DNA of 64,000 nucleotides from Lentzea terrae (GCF_003265345.1 NZ_QFWW01000029.1:423900-487899); one strand, 5' to 3'; positions 1-9,191 are shown, counted from the first letter of the stretch. The notes: generated from the letters alone by a model not told the origin. A program made the numbers and translations.

Positions 1-14
1 AACAAGGACGTGGC

Positions 15-1118
15 GTGAGGACGATCGCGATCATCGGCGCTTCGCTCGCCGGTTTGAGGTCGGCGCAGGCACTGCGCCGGCAGGGGTTCGACGGACGGCT
101 TGTCATCGTCGGCGACGAAGTGCATCTTCCCTACGATCGACCGCCCCTCTCGAAGGACTTCCTCCTCGGCAAGGTCGAGGCGGTACCGCTCGCCGACCAG
201 GAGGACCTCGACGCCCTCGACGCCGAGTGGCGGCTCGGCAACCAAGCGACCGCCCTGCTCTCCAGCGGTGAGGTCGCGCTGAGCGACGGCACCACGGTCG
301 AGGCCGACGGACTCGTCATCGCGACCGGCGGTATACCGAGGACGATCTCCAATACACACGTCCTGCGCACGCTCGACGACGCCGTCAAGCTCCGCGACGC
401 GTTCGCCAACGCCCAGCACGTCGGCGTCATCGGCGCCGGCTTCATCGGCGCGGAGATCGCATCCAGTGCGCGCGCTCTGGGCAAGGACGTCACCGTCGTC
501 GAGGCACTCCCCACGCCGCTCACACGCGTACTCGGCGCCGAGATGGGCGCCGCGTGTGGGCAACTGCACGGCGACCACGGATCAACGTTGATTACGGGAG
601 TCAACGTTGATTCGGTCAACGTTGACGGCGGAATCAACCTCGCAGATGGACGCAAGGTCGACGCCGACGTCGTCGTCGCGGGCATCGGCATGCGCCCGGC
701 GACGGACTGGCTCGCCGGCGGACCGGTCAAGGTCGACAACGGCGTCGTGTGCGACGCGGGCGGCGTGACGAACGTGCGGAACATCGTGGCCGTCGGCGAC
801 GTCGCGAACTGTGCGGGCCACCGTGCCGAGCACTGGACGTCCGCGACCGAACAGGCGCAAGTTGCCACCCGCAACCTGCTCGCGGGCGAGACCGTCGCGA
901 CGCACACCAACGGCGGCTACGTCTGGTCCGATCAGTACGGCGTGCGGATCCAGTTCATCGGACGAGCGACGAACGACGTTCGCATCGAAGACGGGTCCAT
1001 CGAGGACCGGAAGTTCGTCGCGACCTATCGAGACACTCAGCACGAAGAAGACATTGTCGGCATTGTGGCAATGAGCAACGCTCGGCTTTTCACCCGACTG
1101 CGCAGGAATCTGAAGTAG
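15..1118 (+). CDS. FAD-dependent ferredoxin-reductase-like oxidoreductase
   Basis: A 367-residue flavoprotein of the pyridine-nucleotide-disulfide/ferredoxin reductase family, expected to pass electrons from NAD(P)H to a ferredoxin or Rieske oxygenase. The N-terminal FAD Rossmann motif (IIGASLAGLRSAQALR) is at about residues 5-20, the NAD(P) Rossmann motif (VGVIGAGFIGAEIASSAR) near 137, and the FAD-ribityl segment NIVAVGDVAN near 257. The C-terminal 90 residues look like a Reductase_C domain. The GTG start overlaps a TGA in another frame (GTGA), suggesting coupling to an upstream gene outside the window. About 370 residues is slightly short for the family. Its substrate cannot be read from sequence; the neighbours suggest choline/betaine-type catabolism. 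Confidence 0.85.
   Translation: MRTIAIIGASLAGLRSAQALRRQGFDGRLVIVGDEVHLPYDRPPLSKDFLLGKVEAVPLADQEDLDALDAEWRLGNQATALLSSGEVALSDGTTVEADGLVIATGGIPRTISNTHVLRTLDDAVKLRDAFANAQHVGVIGAGFIGAEIASSARALGKDVTVVEALPTPLTRVLGAEMGAACGQLHGDHGSTLITGVNVDSVNVDGGINLADGRKVDADVVVAGIGMRPATDWLAGGPVKVDNGVVCDAGGVTNVRNIVAVGDVANCAGHRAEHWTSATEQAQVATRNLLAGETVATHTNGGYVWSDQYGVRIQFIGRATNDVRIEDGSIEDRKFVATYRDTQHEEDIVGIVAMSNARLFTRLRRNLK
582..625. repeat. three copies of the palindrome TCAACGTTGA inside a gene
   Basis: The 10-base palindrome TCAACGTTGA occurs at 582-591, 601-610 and 616-625, within the flavoprotein gene. The first copy is read in one codon phase (Ser-Thr-Leu-Ile) and the other two in another (Val-Asn-Val-Asp), so the repetition is at DNA level and not only a protein repeat. 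The outer copies extend to 12-base palindromes. Function unknown; an intragenic protein-binding site is possible. Confidence 0.6.
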
Positions 1119-1133
1119 AGACGGCCGTCACGG

Positions 1134-1162
1134 TTTAACCGCCACCGGCGACCGGCTATACC
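1134..1162 (+). promoter_or_regulatory. sigma-70-like promoter of the betaine-aldehyde dehydrogenase operon
   Basis: TTTAAC (1134-1139) and TATACC (1157-1162) are separated by 17 bases, close to the actinobacterial housekeeping consensus. They sit 15 bases after the flavoprotein stop and about 44 bases before the dehydrogenase start, so the downstream three genes can be transcribed separately from the flavoprotein. Confidence 0.55.
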
Positions 1163-1205
1163 CCATTGTCCTACGTGGACATACGAACAGGGAGGCGTGT
1201 CGCCG

Positions 1206-2636
1206 GTGCGGCAGATCATCAACCCCTTCGACCAGAGTGTTCTCACCGAGGTCGAGGACCAAACCCGCGAACAGGCGATCTCAGCGATCGCGAAGGCGAG
1301 AAACGCCTTCGACCACGGCGACTGGCAGCACGCGAGCCCGGAGCACCGCGCCGCCGTGCTGAACCGCGTCGCGGACCTGCTGGAGCGCGACAAGGAGGAC
1401 ATCGCCCGCACCGAGACGCTCGACACCGGCAAGACGCTGGTCGAGAGCCGCATCGACGTGGACGACGTCGTCTCCGTGTTCCGCTACTACGGCGGCCTCG
1501 CCGGGCTGCTGCACCCGAAGATCGTCCAGGGTGCCCCGGCGGACGTCATCAGCCGCATCGACTACGAACCAGTCGGCGTCTGCGGCATGATCGCGCCCTG
1601 GAACTACCCGCTGCTGCAGATCTCCTGGAAGGTCGCGCCGGCCCTGCTCGCCGGCAACACGATCGTGGCGAAGCCGAGCGAGATCACCCCGCTCACCACC
1701 ATCAAGCTGTTCGAGCTGCTCCAGGAAGCCGGACTGCCCGACGGCGTCGCGAACCTCGTCCTCGGCACCGGCCCCGAGGTCGGCGCACCGCTGAGCGAGC
1801 ACCCGGACGTCGACCTCATCTCGTTCACGGGCAGCCTCGCCACCGGCCAGCGGATCATGGCCAGTGCGGCCAAGACCGTGAAGAAGGTCGCGCTCGAACT
1901 CGGTGGCAAGAACCCGAACATCGTCTTCGCGGACGCGGACATCGACACCGCCGTCGACTACGCGCTCACCGCCGCGTTCTTCCACGCGGGTCAGGTCTGC
2001 TCGTCCGGCACGAGGCTCATCGTGCACTCGAGCATCTACGACGACTTCGTCAACGAGGTCGCGCGCAGGGCCGACCTCATCAAGCTGGGCAACGGTTTCG
2101 ACGAGGACACCGAGTCCGGGCCGCTCGTCAGCGCCGAGCACCGCGCCAAGGTCGAGAGCTACGTCCAGCTGGCCGCGGAGGAAGGCGCCACCCTCAAGGC
2201 AGGCGGCAAGCGGCCGGACGACCCCGAGCTGCAGAACGGTTTCTTCTTCCGTCCTACGGTCTACGCGGACTGCACCCGCACGATGAAGCTCGTCCAGGAC
2301 GAGACCTTCGGCCCGATCATCACAGCCGAACGCTTCGAGACCGAGGAAGAAGCCGTCCACCTGGGCAACGACACCGACTACGGCCTCGCCGGCGGCGTCT
2401 GGAGTCAGGACGTCGACAAGGCCCAGCGCGTCGCGAAGAAGCTCCGCCACGGCACGGTCTGGATCAACGAGTTCGGCCCGTACCTGCCGCAGGCCGAGTG
2501 GGGCGGCTTCAAGCGCAGTGGCGTCGGCCGTGAGCTCGGCACCGCGGGCCTGCACGAGTACACGGAGCCCAAGCACGTCTACCAGAACCTCAAGCCCGCT
2601 GCCCAAAACTGGTTCGCGCGAAAGGACTCCCAGTGA
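1206..2636 (+). CDS. betB: betaine-aldehyde dehydrogenase-like aldehyde dehydrogenase
   Basis: A 476-residue NAD(P)+-dependent aldehyde dehydrogenase, expected to oxidise an aldehyde (betaine aldehyde in the best-known relatives) to the acid in the cytoplasm. Visible motifs are the active-site glutamate in LELGGKNPN, the catalytic cysteine in GQVCSSGTRL, and the family C-terminal region with WINEFGPYLPQAEWGGFKRSG, typical of betaine/aminoaldehyde dehydrogenases. Two in-frame GTG codons are possible: 1197 lies one base after the GGGAGG ribosome site, whereas 1206 has proper 10-base spacing, so 1206 is preferred. The gene overlaps the next by GTGA, indicating an operon with the GMC oxidoreductase and permease. 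Substrate assignment rests on that context. Confidence 0.85.
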   Translation: MRQIINPFDQSVLTEVEDQTREQAISAIAKARNAFDHGDWQHASPEHRAAVLNRVADLLERDKEDIARTETLDTGKTLVESRIDVDDVVSVFRYYGGLAGLLHPKIVQGAPADVISRIDYEPVGVCGMIAPWNYPLLQISWKVAPALLAGNTIVAKPSEITPLTTIKLFELLQEAGLPDGVANLVLGTGPEVGAPLSEHPDVDLISFTGSLATGQRIMASAAKTVKKVALELGGKNPNIVFADADIDTAVDYALTAAFFHAGQVCSSGTRLIVHSSIYDDFVNEVARRADLIKLGNGFDEDTESGPLVSAEHRAKVESYVQLAAEEGATLKAGGKRPDDPELQNGFFFRPTVYADCTRTMKLVQDETFGPIITAERFETEEEAVHLGNDTDYGLAGGVWSQDVDKAQRVAKKLRHGTVWINEFGPYLPQAEWGGFKRSGVGRELGTAGLHEYTEPKHVYQNLKPAAQNWFARKDSQ

Positions 2637-4105
2637 CCGCATATGACTACGTGATCGTCGGCGGTGGTACGGCGGGCTGTGTGCTCGCGGCGAGACTGAC
2701 CGAAGACGAGAACGTCACGGTCGCGGTCATCGAGGGCGGCCCGTCCGACGTCGGCGACGAGAAGATCCTCAACCTGCGCAACTGGATCAACCTGCTCGAG
2801 ACCGAGTACGACTACGACTACCCGACGGTCGAGCAGCCGCGCGGCAACTCGCACATCCGGCACAGCCGCGCGAAGGTGCTCGGCGGTTGTTCCAGCCACA
2901 ACACGCTGATCTGCTTCAACCCGCTGCCCCAGGACTTCGACGACTGGGGCCACGGCTGGACGTGGGACGCGCTCGGCCCGTACTACGACAAGGTCGCGCT
3001 CAACATCATCCCGGTCGAGGAGAAGGACCGGAACCCGATCGCCGAGGACTTCGTCACCGCGGCACAGCAGGCCACGGGCGTCCCGGAGATCAACGACTTC
3101 AACCAGAAGCCGTTCGAGGACGGCGTCGGCTTCTTCTCCATCGCCTACCACCCGGAGAAGAACAACCAGCGGTCGTCAGCATCGACTGCCTACCTGCACC
3201 CGATCCTCGACAGCCGCACGAACCTCACCCTGCTGCTCAACACCTGGGCCGGCAGGATCGAGTTCGACGGCAACCGCGCCATCGGCGTGCACACCGACAA
3301 GGGCTACGTCGAGGCCACCAAAGAGGTTCTGCTCTGCGCGGGCGCGATCGACTCGCCCCGCCTGCTCAACCTGTCCGGCGTCGGCGACGCGGAACACCTG
3401 AGCAGCATCGGCATCGAGGTCAGGCACGACCTGCCCGGCGTCGGCGAGAACCTGCTCGACCACCCCGAGTCGGTCATCGTCTGGGAGACCACGAAACCGT
3501 TGCCGGAGAACTCGGTGATGGACTCCGACGCGGGCCTGTTCATCCGCCGTGACGAGTCCGACCCGCGCCCGGACCTGATGTTCCACTTCTACCAGATCCC
3601 GTTCACCACCAACACGGAACGCCTCGGCTACCCGAAGGTGGAGCACGGGGTCTGCATGACGCCGAACATCCCCAGGCCGCACAGCAAGGGCAAGCTGTGG
3701 CTGAAGTCCAGCGACCCCGCGGAGAAGCCCGCGCTCGACTTCGGCTACTTCACCAACCCCGACGGCTACGACGAGCAGACCCTCGTCGACGGCTTCAAGA
3801 TCGCCCGCAAGATCGCCGAGCAGGAACCGCTGAAGTCGTGGCTCAAGCGGGAGATCGCACCCGGCCCGGACGTCACGAGCGACGAAGCCCTGTCGGAGTA
3901 CGGCCGCAGAGCAGCCCACACCGTCTACCACCCGGCCGGCACGTGCGCGATCGGGTCCGTTGTGGACGGTGACCTCAAGGTCATCGGGCTGGAAGGCCTG
4001 CGAGTGGTCGACGCGTCCGTGTTCCCCACCATGCCGACCGTGAACCCGATGGTCACGGTCCTCATGATTGGAGAGCGCGCCGCCGACCTGATCAGGGAGG
4101 CGTAA
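2633..4105 (+). CDS. GMC-family choline dehydrogenase-like oxidoreductase
   Basis: A 490-residue glucose-methanol-choline oxidoreductase, an FAD enzyme that oxidises an alcohol to an aldehyde. The N-terminal FAD motif VIVGGGTAGCVLAARL is at residues 7-22, GMC signature 1 contains KVLGGCSSHN, and signature 2 contains GAIDSPRLLNLSGVGD. The C-terminal catalytic pair is visible as His in YHPAGTC and Asn in TVNPM. It is shorter than E. coli BetA (about 550). Translation is coupled to the preceding aldehyde dehydrogenase (GTGA) and to the permease that follows (TAATG). The pairing of alcohol and aldehyde oxidases with a permease suggests uptake and two-step oxidation of choline or a similar amino alcohol. 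Confidence 0.82.
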   Translation: MTAYDYVIVGGGTAGCVLAARLTEDENVTVAVIEGGPSDVGDEKILNLRNWINLLETEYDYDYPTVEQPRGNSHIRHSRAKVLGGCSSHNTLICFNPLPQDFDDWGHGWTWDALGPYYDKVALNIIPVEEKDRNPIAEDFVTAAQQATGVPEINDFNQKPFEDGVGFFSIAYHPEKNNQRSSASTAYLHPILDSRTNLTLLLNTWAGRIEFDGNRAIGVHTDKGYVEATKEVLLCAGAIDSPRLLNLSGVGDAEHLSSIGIEVRHDLPGVGENLLDHPESVIVWETTKPLPENSVMDSDAGLFIRRDESDPRPDLMFHFYQIPFTTNTERLGYPKVEHGVCMTPNIPRPHSKGKLWLKSSDPAEKPALDFGYFTNPDGYDEQTLVDGFKIARKIAEQEPLKSWLKREIAPGPDVTSDEALSEYGRRAAHTVYHPAGTCAIGSVVDGDLKVIGLEGLRVVDASVFPTMPTVNPMVTVLMIGERAADLIREA

Positions 4106-5586
4106 TGACCGCAACAGTGCCGAAAACCGGCCCCACCGCGGAAGACCGGCTCAAGGACCTCGGGTACACGTCGGAGTTCAAGCGGGACATGAGCCCGTGG
4201 GCGAACTTCTCGCTGGGCTTCACCTACCTCTCCCCCGTGGTCAGCACGTACACGTTGTTCGGCACCGCCCTCGCCCTGGGCGGTCCGCCGATGATCTGGA
4301 GCTTCGTCGTCGCGGGCGTGGGCCAGTTCCTGGTCGCGCTCGTGTTCGGCGAGCTCGTCGCGCAATATCCGGTCGCGGGCGGCGTGTACCCGTGGGCACG
4401 CCGCCTCTGGGGCAAGCGCTGGGCGTGGATGACCGGCTGGGTGTACATGATCGCCCTGCTGGTCACCATCGCGTCCGTCAGCTACGGCGCAGGTCCTTAC
4501 CTGGCAACGCTGCTTGGCTACACGGCCACCGTCGGCAACACCGTGCTGTGCGCCATCGCGATCATCGTGGTGTCCACGCTGATCAACTACGCGGGCACGA
4601 AAGTGTTGTCATGGGCGGCTATTTTCGGGTTCGCCGCAGAGATCGTCGGCGCGCTCGCGGTCGGCATCTGGCTGTTGTGGGACAACCGGATCCACGGCCT
4701 GGGCGTGCTGTTCGACAGCTTCGGCGCCGGCGGGTCGGGCAGCTACCTGCCCGCGTTCTTCGCGGCGGGCATCATCGGCCTCTACCAGTACTACGGCTTC
4801 GAGGCCTGCGGTGACACCGCGGAAGAGGTCAAGGACCCCGGTCGCGTCATCCCGAAGGCCATGCGCCGCACCATCTACATCGGCGGCGCCGCGGCCACGT
4901 TCGCGTGCCTGTCGCTGCTGCTCGCGGTGCCGGACTTCGGCAAGGTCATCTCCGGCGAGGACGCCGACCCGGTCACGAACATCCTGACCAACGCGTTCGG
5001 CCCGGTCGGCTACAAGATCGTAATCGCGGTCGTGCTGATCTCGTTCCTGTCCTGCACGATGTCCCTGCAGGCGGCGGCGTCCCGGCTGACCTACTCCTAC
5101 GCCCGCGACAAGATGCTGTTCGGGCACAAGGCACTGGCGAAGTTCAACCAGAAGCGGCACATCCCGCCGTACTCGCTGGCACTCGCGGGTGTCATCCCGG
5201 CAATCATCGTCTTCGCGTCCATGCTCTCCACGGACGCGCTGGGCAAGATCGTGTCGTTCGCGACGCTCGGCATCTACCTGGGCTTCCAGATGGTGGTGTT
5301 CGCAGCATTGCGGGCCAGGCTCAAGGGTTGGGTGCCCAGCGGCGAGTTCACGCTCGGCCGGTGGGGCATGATCATCAACGTGCTGGCGCTCGCGTACGGC
5401 GTCGCGGCGATGGTCAACATGGTCTGGCCGCGCACCCCGGACGCGCCCTGGTACGACAACTACGTCGTCATCCTGAGCGGCGCGCTCGTGGTCGGCATCG
5501 GCCTGGTGTACATGGTGATCGCCAAGCCGTTCGGCAACTCCGACGCCCCTGCCGGCGATGCCGTGCTAGCCCTGCAAGCGAAGTAG
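4105..5586 (+). CDS. APC-family amino acid/amine permease
   Basis: A 493-residue polytopic membrane protein of the amino acid-polyamine-organocation superfamily, with about 12 hydrophobic helices. The early segment LGFTYLSPVVSTYTLFG and the following PMIWSFVVAGVGQFLVALVFGELVAQYPVAGGVYPW match the APC substrate-binding helix 1 to 2 region. The start codon overlaps the stop of the GMC gene (TAATG), so it is the last gene of the oxidation operon and probably imports the substrate. The last 21 bases overlap the 3' end of the convergent regulator gene. Substrate not determinable; choline, ethanolamine or a related amine would fit the operon. Confidence 0.85.
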   Translation: MTATVPKTGPTAEDRLKDLGYTSEFKRDMSPWANFSLGFTYLSPVVSTYTLFGTALALGGPPMIWSFVVAGVGQFLVALVFGELVAQYPVAGGVYPWARRLWGKRWAWMTGWVYMIALLVTIASVSYGAGPYLATLLGYTATVGNTVLCAIAIIVVSTLINYAGTKVLSWAAIFGFAAEIVGALAVGIWLLWDNRIHGLGVLFDSFGAGGSGSYLPAFFAAGIIGLYQYYGFEACGDTAEEVKDPGRVIPKAMRRTIYIGGAAATFACLSLLLAVPDFGKVISGEDADPVTNILTNAFGPVGYKIVIAVVLISFLSCTMSLQAAASRLTYSYARDKMLFGHKALAKFNQKRHIPPYSLALAGVIPAIIVFASMLSTDALGKIVSFATLGIYLGFQMVVFAALRARLKGWVPSGEFTLGRWGMIINVLALAYGVAAMVNMVWPRTPDAPWYDNYVVILSGALVVGIGLVYMVIAKPFGNSDAPAGDAVLALQAK

Positions 5587-7116
5587 CCGCAGGGCGAGCT
5601 GCACCTCCAGCACCCGGTCCGGCGACTGCCAGTCGCCCAGCAACGACGACACCCTGTCAAGCCGTTGCGTGACCGTGTTGACGTGGAGGTGCAGCTCCGC
5701 CTTGGCACGACTCAGGTTCGCGCCACAGCGGAAGTAGACCTCCAGCGTGTGCACCAACTCGGTGCCGCGCTCGGAGTCGTAGTCCAGCACCGGTCCCAGC
5801 ACCGACCGCACGTACCCGGACACGTCCGCGCGGTCACCCAGCAGCACGCCGACGAACCCCAGGTCGTCGAGCGTCGCGGCCTCCTTCTCCCGCCCCAGCT
5901 GCCGCAACGCCCGCAGGCACCGCCCGGCTTCCTCGTAGGCCGCCGCGATCGCCACCGGCCCCACGACCGGACCGCACGCACCGACCGTCGCGTCCAGCGC
6001 GCGAGCCACGTCCTTCGCGACGTCCGTGGAGGAAGAAGGCAACGCCAGCACGACGTCGCGCCCGCGCGACCCGGCCAGTCCTCTGTAGACCGACGCGTAA
6101 TGCGTTGCGGCGGACAGGTTCCCGTCCGCCACCAGCACCACGTGCGGTTCGGAGAGCTCGACACCGACCCGGCGCGCCCGTGCCACCAGACCGGCCGGGT
6201 CCCGCCCGTCCAGGATGTCCGTGATCAGCTCGCCGCGGACCTTGTTCTCCGCCTCGGCCACGGTTCTTCGCAGCAGCAACAACAACGCCGTCACGCCCGC
6301 CGACCGCTCGAACACCCGCCGGTCCGCGTCCGACAGGTCCGGCCGCCCGGCCAGCGCGAGCCCACCCAGGAGTTCCGATCCGGCCAGCACCGCACACACC
6401 CACACGCCGTCGAGGAGCACAGCCCGTCCGTTGGCCCGGACAGCCGGCGAAGGCACCGTTTCCAGCACCTCGACCGACCCGCCGAGCAACTCCCCCACGG
6501 CCGCCGCCACCTCGGCCGAGGAACCACCGCGCAACACGAGGTCCGTGAGCCGGTCGTGCGCCTCCTCGGCCCGTTTCATGGCCTCGTTGTGCGACTGGAT
6601 CGTGGCGAACAACGACGCCGTGTCGATCGCGATGGCCGCGTGGTCGGCCAGCGACTGCAGCAACGCCACCTCTTCCGCGGGGAACTGCCGCGAGGTCCGG
6701 TCGGCCGCGTACAGCACGCCGATGACCTTCGAGTCGAGCTTCAGCGGCACGCCCAGGATCGCGACGAGCCCCTCGTCGTGCACCGCGGAGTCGATCGGGT
6801 TCGTGTGGTTGAACCGGGCGTCCGCGAAGTAGTCGGAGGTGGCGTACGGGCGGGCGGTCTGCGCCACCAGCCCGCCGAGGCCCTCGCCCAGCCCGAGCCG
6901 CACCTTCTGGAACAACGGCGAGAACGACCCGTCCGTCACCCGCATGTAGGTGCCGTTCGGGTCGTCGTTCATCGACAGGTACGACACGTCGGTGCCGAGC
7001 AACGTCCTCGCCCTGCGCACGATCGAGCGGAGGACCGCGTCCGGGTCGCGCATGCCCGCGAGCTCGGACGCGGTCTCGAACAACGCCGCCAGTTCGGCCT
7101 CACGCCGTCGTGTCAC
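5566..7116 (-). CDS. GAF-domain PucR/CdaR-type transcriptional regulator
   Basis: A 516-residue regulator. Residues about 10-165 form a GAF domain (ALFETASELAGMRDPDAVLR, then RPYATSDYFADARFNHTN), likely sensing a small molecule. The middle is a linker/GGDEF-like region. The C-terminal 60 residues form the PucR HTH_30 domain (TLEVYFRCGANLSRAKAELH, then HVNTVTQRLDRV). The GTG start overlaps the stop of the MHS transporter (GTGA), so it is the last gene of a three-gene minus-strand operon, and its end overlaps the convergent permease gene. It probably controls one or both of the flanking catabolic operons; the effector is unknown. Confidence 0.85.
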   Translation of the reverse strand: MTRRREAELAALFETASELAGMRDPDAVLRSIVRRARTLLGTDVSYLSMNDDPNGTYMRVTDGSFSPLFQKVRLGLGEGLGGLVAQTARPYATSDYFADARFNHTNPIDSAVHDEGLVAILGVPLKLDSKVIGVLYAADRTSRQFPAEEVALLQSLADHAAIAIDTASLFATIQSHNEAMKRAEEAHDRLTDLVLRGGSSAEVAAAVGELLGGSVEVLETVPSPAVRANGRAVLLDGVWVCAVLAGSELLGGLALAGRPDLSDADRRVFERSAGVTALLLLLRRTVAEAENKVRGELITDILDGRDPAGLVARARRVGVELSEPHVVLVADGNLSAATHYASVYRGLAGSRGRDVVLALPSSSTDVAKDVARALDATVGACGPVVGPVAIAAAYEEAGRCLRALRQLGREKEAATLDDLGFVGVLLGDRADVSGYVRSVLGPVLDYDSERGTELVHTLEVYFRCGANLSRAKAELHLHVNTVTQRLDRVSSLLGDWQSPDRVLEVQLALRLLRLQG

Positions 7117-8396
7117 ACCCCAACCCTGTCACGTTCCTCCAGATCCGCACCACGGGTCTCCCGCGCCAGGGCGATGGCCGCCACCGTGATCACGCAGGTG
7201 ATCACCACGTAGATCGCGATCGGGAACGACGACTTGTACGCCTGCAGCAACGCCGTCGCGATCAACGGGGCCAGCGCGCCGGCCACGATCGAGGCGAGCT
7301 GGTAGCCGACCGACGCACCCGAGTAGCGCACCCGTGTCCCGAACAGCTCCGAGAAGAACGCCGCCTGCGGGCCGTACATCGCGCCGTGCAGCACGAGTCC
7401 GACCGTCGTGGCGACCGTGATCAGCACGGGATCGCGAGTGTCGAGGAGCGCGAAGAACGCGAAGATCCACACCGCCATGCCGACCGCGCCGACCAGGTAG
7501 ACCGACCGCCGCCCGAACTTGTCCGAGAGGTGGCCCCACACCGGGATCGTCACCAGGTGCACGGCCGAGGCGATCAGCACCGCGTTGAGCCCCACCGACT
7601 TCGACAGCCCGAGCCCGGTCACCACGTAGACCAGGATGAACGCCGTGATCACGTAGTACGACACGTTCTCGGCGAACCGCGCGCCCATCGCGATCAGCAC
7701 CTCGCGCCAGTTGTGCTTCAGCAGTTCCAGCGCGGGCGCCTTCTCGAGCTTCGGCGCGTTCTTCTGCGCTTCCAGGAAGATCGGCGACTCGGACACCGAC
7801 AGCCGGATCCACAGTCCGATCACCACGAGCACGCCGGAGAGCAGGAACGGGATCCGCCAGCCCCACGCGAGGAAGTCCGCGTCCGACTGCACCGCCGCCA
7901 GCACCGCGAGCACACCGGTCGCCAGCAGGTTCCCGCACGGCACACCGGCCTGCGGCCACGACGCCCAGAACCCGCGCCGCGCCGGATCGCCGTGCTCGGA
8001 CACGATCAGCACGGCCCCGCCCCACTCACCGCCCAACGCGAACCCTTGGACCAGCCGCAGGAACGTCAGCAGCAACGGCGCGAGCACGCCCACCGACGCG
8101 TACGTCGGCAGCACACCCATCAGCATCGTCGCGCCACCCATCAGCAGCAGCGACAACACCAGCAACTTCTTGCGCCCCAACCGGTCCCCGTAGTGCCCGA
8201 AGACCAGCCCGCCCAGCGGCCGGGCGAGGAAGCCGATCGCGTACGTCGTAAAGGCCAACAACGTACCCGTCAAAGGATCCGCCGTTGGGAAGAACAGCTT
8301 GTTGAACACGAGCGCCGCGGCAGACCCGTAGAGGAAGAAGTCGTACCACTCGACAGTTGTCCCGATGAGTGAAGCGCCCACTACCTTTTTGATCAT
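7113..8396 (-). CDS. MFS metabolite:proton symporter (MHS family)
   Basis: A 427-residue transporter with 12 predicted helices. The N-terminus VVGASLIGTTVEWYDFFLYG is the hallmark of the metabolite:H+ symporter branch (ShiA, KgtP, ProP), followed by the MFS loop motif GHYGDRLGRKKLL and RLVQGFALGGEWGGAV. The start chosen here has GAGGAG six bases upstream and gives the standard N-terminus; the frame is open upstream but would run into the SDR gene. The ribosome site overlaps the SDR stop, and the gene's own stop overlaps the regulator start. A C4 acid or hydroxy acid such as 3-hydroxybutyrate is a reasonable guess for its cargo given the adjacent dehydrogenase. Confidence 0.85.
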   Translation of the reverse strand: MIKKVVGASLIGTTVEWYDFFLYGSAAALVFNKLFFPTADPLTGTLLAFTTYAIGFLARPLGGLVFGHYGDRLGRKKLLVLSLLLMGGATMLMGVLPTYASVGVLAPLLLTFLRLVQGFALGGEWGGAVLIVSEHGDPARRGFWASWPQAGVPCGNLLATGVLAVLAAVQSDADFLAWGWRIPFLLSGVLVVIGLWIRLSVSESPIFLEAQKNAPKLEKAPALELLKHNWREVLIAMGARFAENVSYYVITAFILVYVVTGLGLSKSVGLNAVLIASAVHLVTIPVWGHLSDKFGRRSVYLVGAVGMAVWIFAFFALLDTRDPVLITVATTVGLVLHGAMYGPQAAFFSELFGTRVRYSGASVGYQLASIVAGALAPLIATALLQAYKSSFPIAIYVVITCVITVAAIALARETRGADLEERDRVGV

Positions 8397-8406
8397 CGAC
8401 AACTCC

Positions 8407-9138
8407 TCATTGAGCAGTCCAGCCGCCGTCGACGGCCAACGACGTACCAGTGACAAAACTGTTCTCGCACAACCACAAAACGGCGTCCGCAACCTCGGAG
8501 GGCTCGATCAGCCGTTTGACGGCACTGCGCTGCAGGAAGATCTGCGAGGAAACATCGTCCTCGGAAATGCCGTGCACCCGCGCCTGGTCCGCGATCTGCT
8601 TCTCCACCAACGGAGTCCGCACATATCCGGGCGCCACGCAGTTCGACGTCACGCCGAAGGGCGCGCCCTCCAGAGCAGCGACCTTGGAGAACCCCTCCAG
8701 GCCGTGCTTGGCGGCGACGTAGGCGGACTTGAACGCGGAGGCGCGCACCCCGTGCACGCTGGAGATGTGGACCAACCGGCCCCAGCCGCGGTCGTACATG
8801 TGCGGCAGCACGTGCCGGGTCAACCGGAACGCGGCCCCCAGCATGAGCTCGACCATCGCCGAGAAGCGCTCGGCGGGGAACTCGTGGATCGGTGCGACGT
8901 GCTGGACACCTGCGTTGTTGACCAGCACGTCGACCTCGGCGGGCAACGCGTCCACCGGTTCGGTCAGGTCGAGCACGTGCCCGACCCCACCTACTTCGGC
9001 GGCGATGTCCCGCACGCCGGGGTCGAGGTCGACCAGATGGACCTTCGCGCCGGCCGCGGCCAACGCGCGGGCGCAGGCCAGGCCGATGCCGCTCGCGGCT
9101 CCGGTGACCAGCGCGGTGTGACCCGTGACACTCGACAT
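8407..9138 (-). CDS. bdhA: 3-hydroxybutyrate dehydrogenase-like SDR
   Basis: A 243-residue short-chain dehydrogenase, NAD(H)-dependent and cytoplasmic. The cofactor motif TGAASGIG is at residues 12-19, NNAG near 74, catalytic Ser in HISSVHG, and catalytic Tyr-Lys in YVAAKH. The segments NNAGVQHVAPIHEFP and TPLVEKQIADQAR are typical of D-3-hydroxybutyrate dehydrogenases (acetoacetate interconversion). It is slightly shorter than the usual 255-260 residues. It is the first gene of the operon with the MHS transporter and PucR regulator. The symbol is by family resemblance; another hydroxy-acid substrate is possible. Confidence 0.78.
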   Translation of the reverse strand: MSSVTGHTALVTGAASGIGLACARALAAAGAKVHLVDLDPGVRDIAAEVGGVGHVLDLTEPVDALPAEVDVLVNNAGVQHVAPIHEFPAERFSAMVELMLGAAFRLTRHVLPHMYDRGWGRLVHISSVHGVRASAFKSAYVAAKHGLEGFSKVAALEGAPFGVTSNCVAPGYVRTPLVEKQIADQARVHGISEDDVSSQIFLQRSAVKRLIEPSEVADAVLWLCENSFVTGTSLAVDGGWTAQ

Positions 9139-9174
9139 GACCGGAAACGGTAGGCGTCACACCGCGTGAGAAAC

Positions 9175-9191
9175 ATGTGGCTACTCCACAT
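9175..9191. promoter_or_regulatory. inverted repeat upstream of the SDR-transporter-regulator operon
   Basis: ATGTGG and CCACAT are separated by five bases, 37 bases upstream of the SDR start in the divergent intergenic region. The spacing and position suit an operator, perhaps for the PucR regulator encoded in the same operon. This is inference from symmetry alone. Confidence 0.35.

Noticed and set aside
1-18. Five codons (reading to a TGA at 16-18) that may be the end of an upstream gene coupled to the flavoprotein gene.
   Set aside because: Too short to support as a feature; only the GTGA overlap hints at it.
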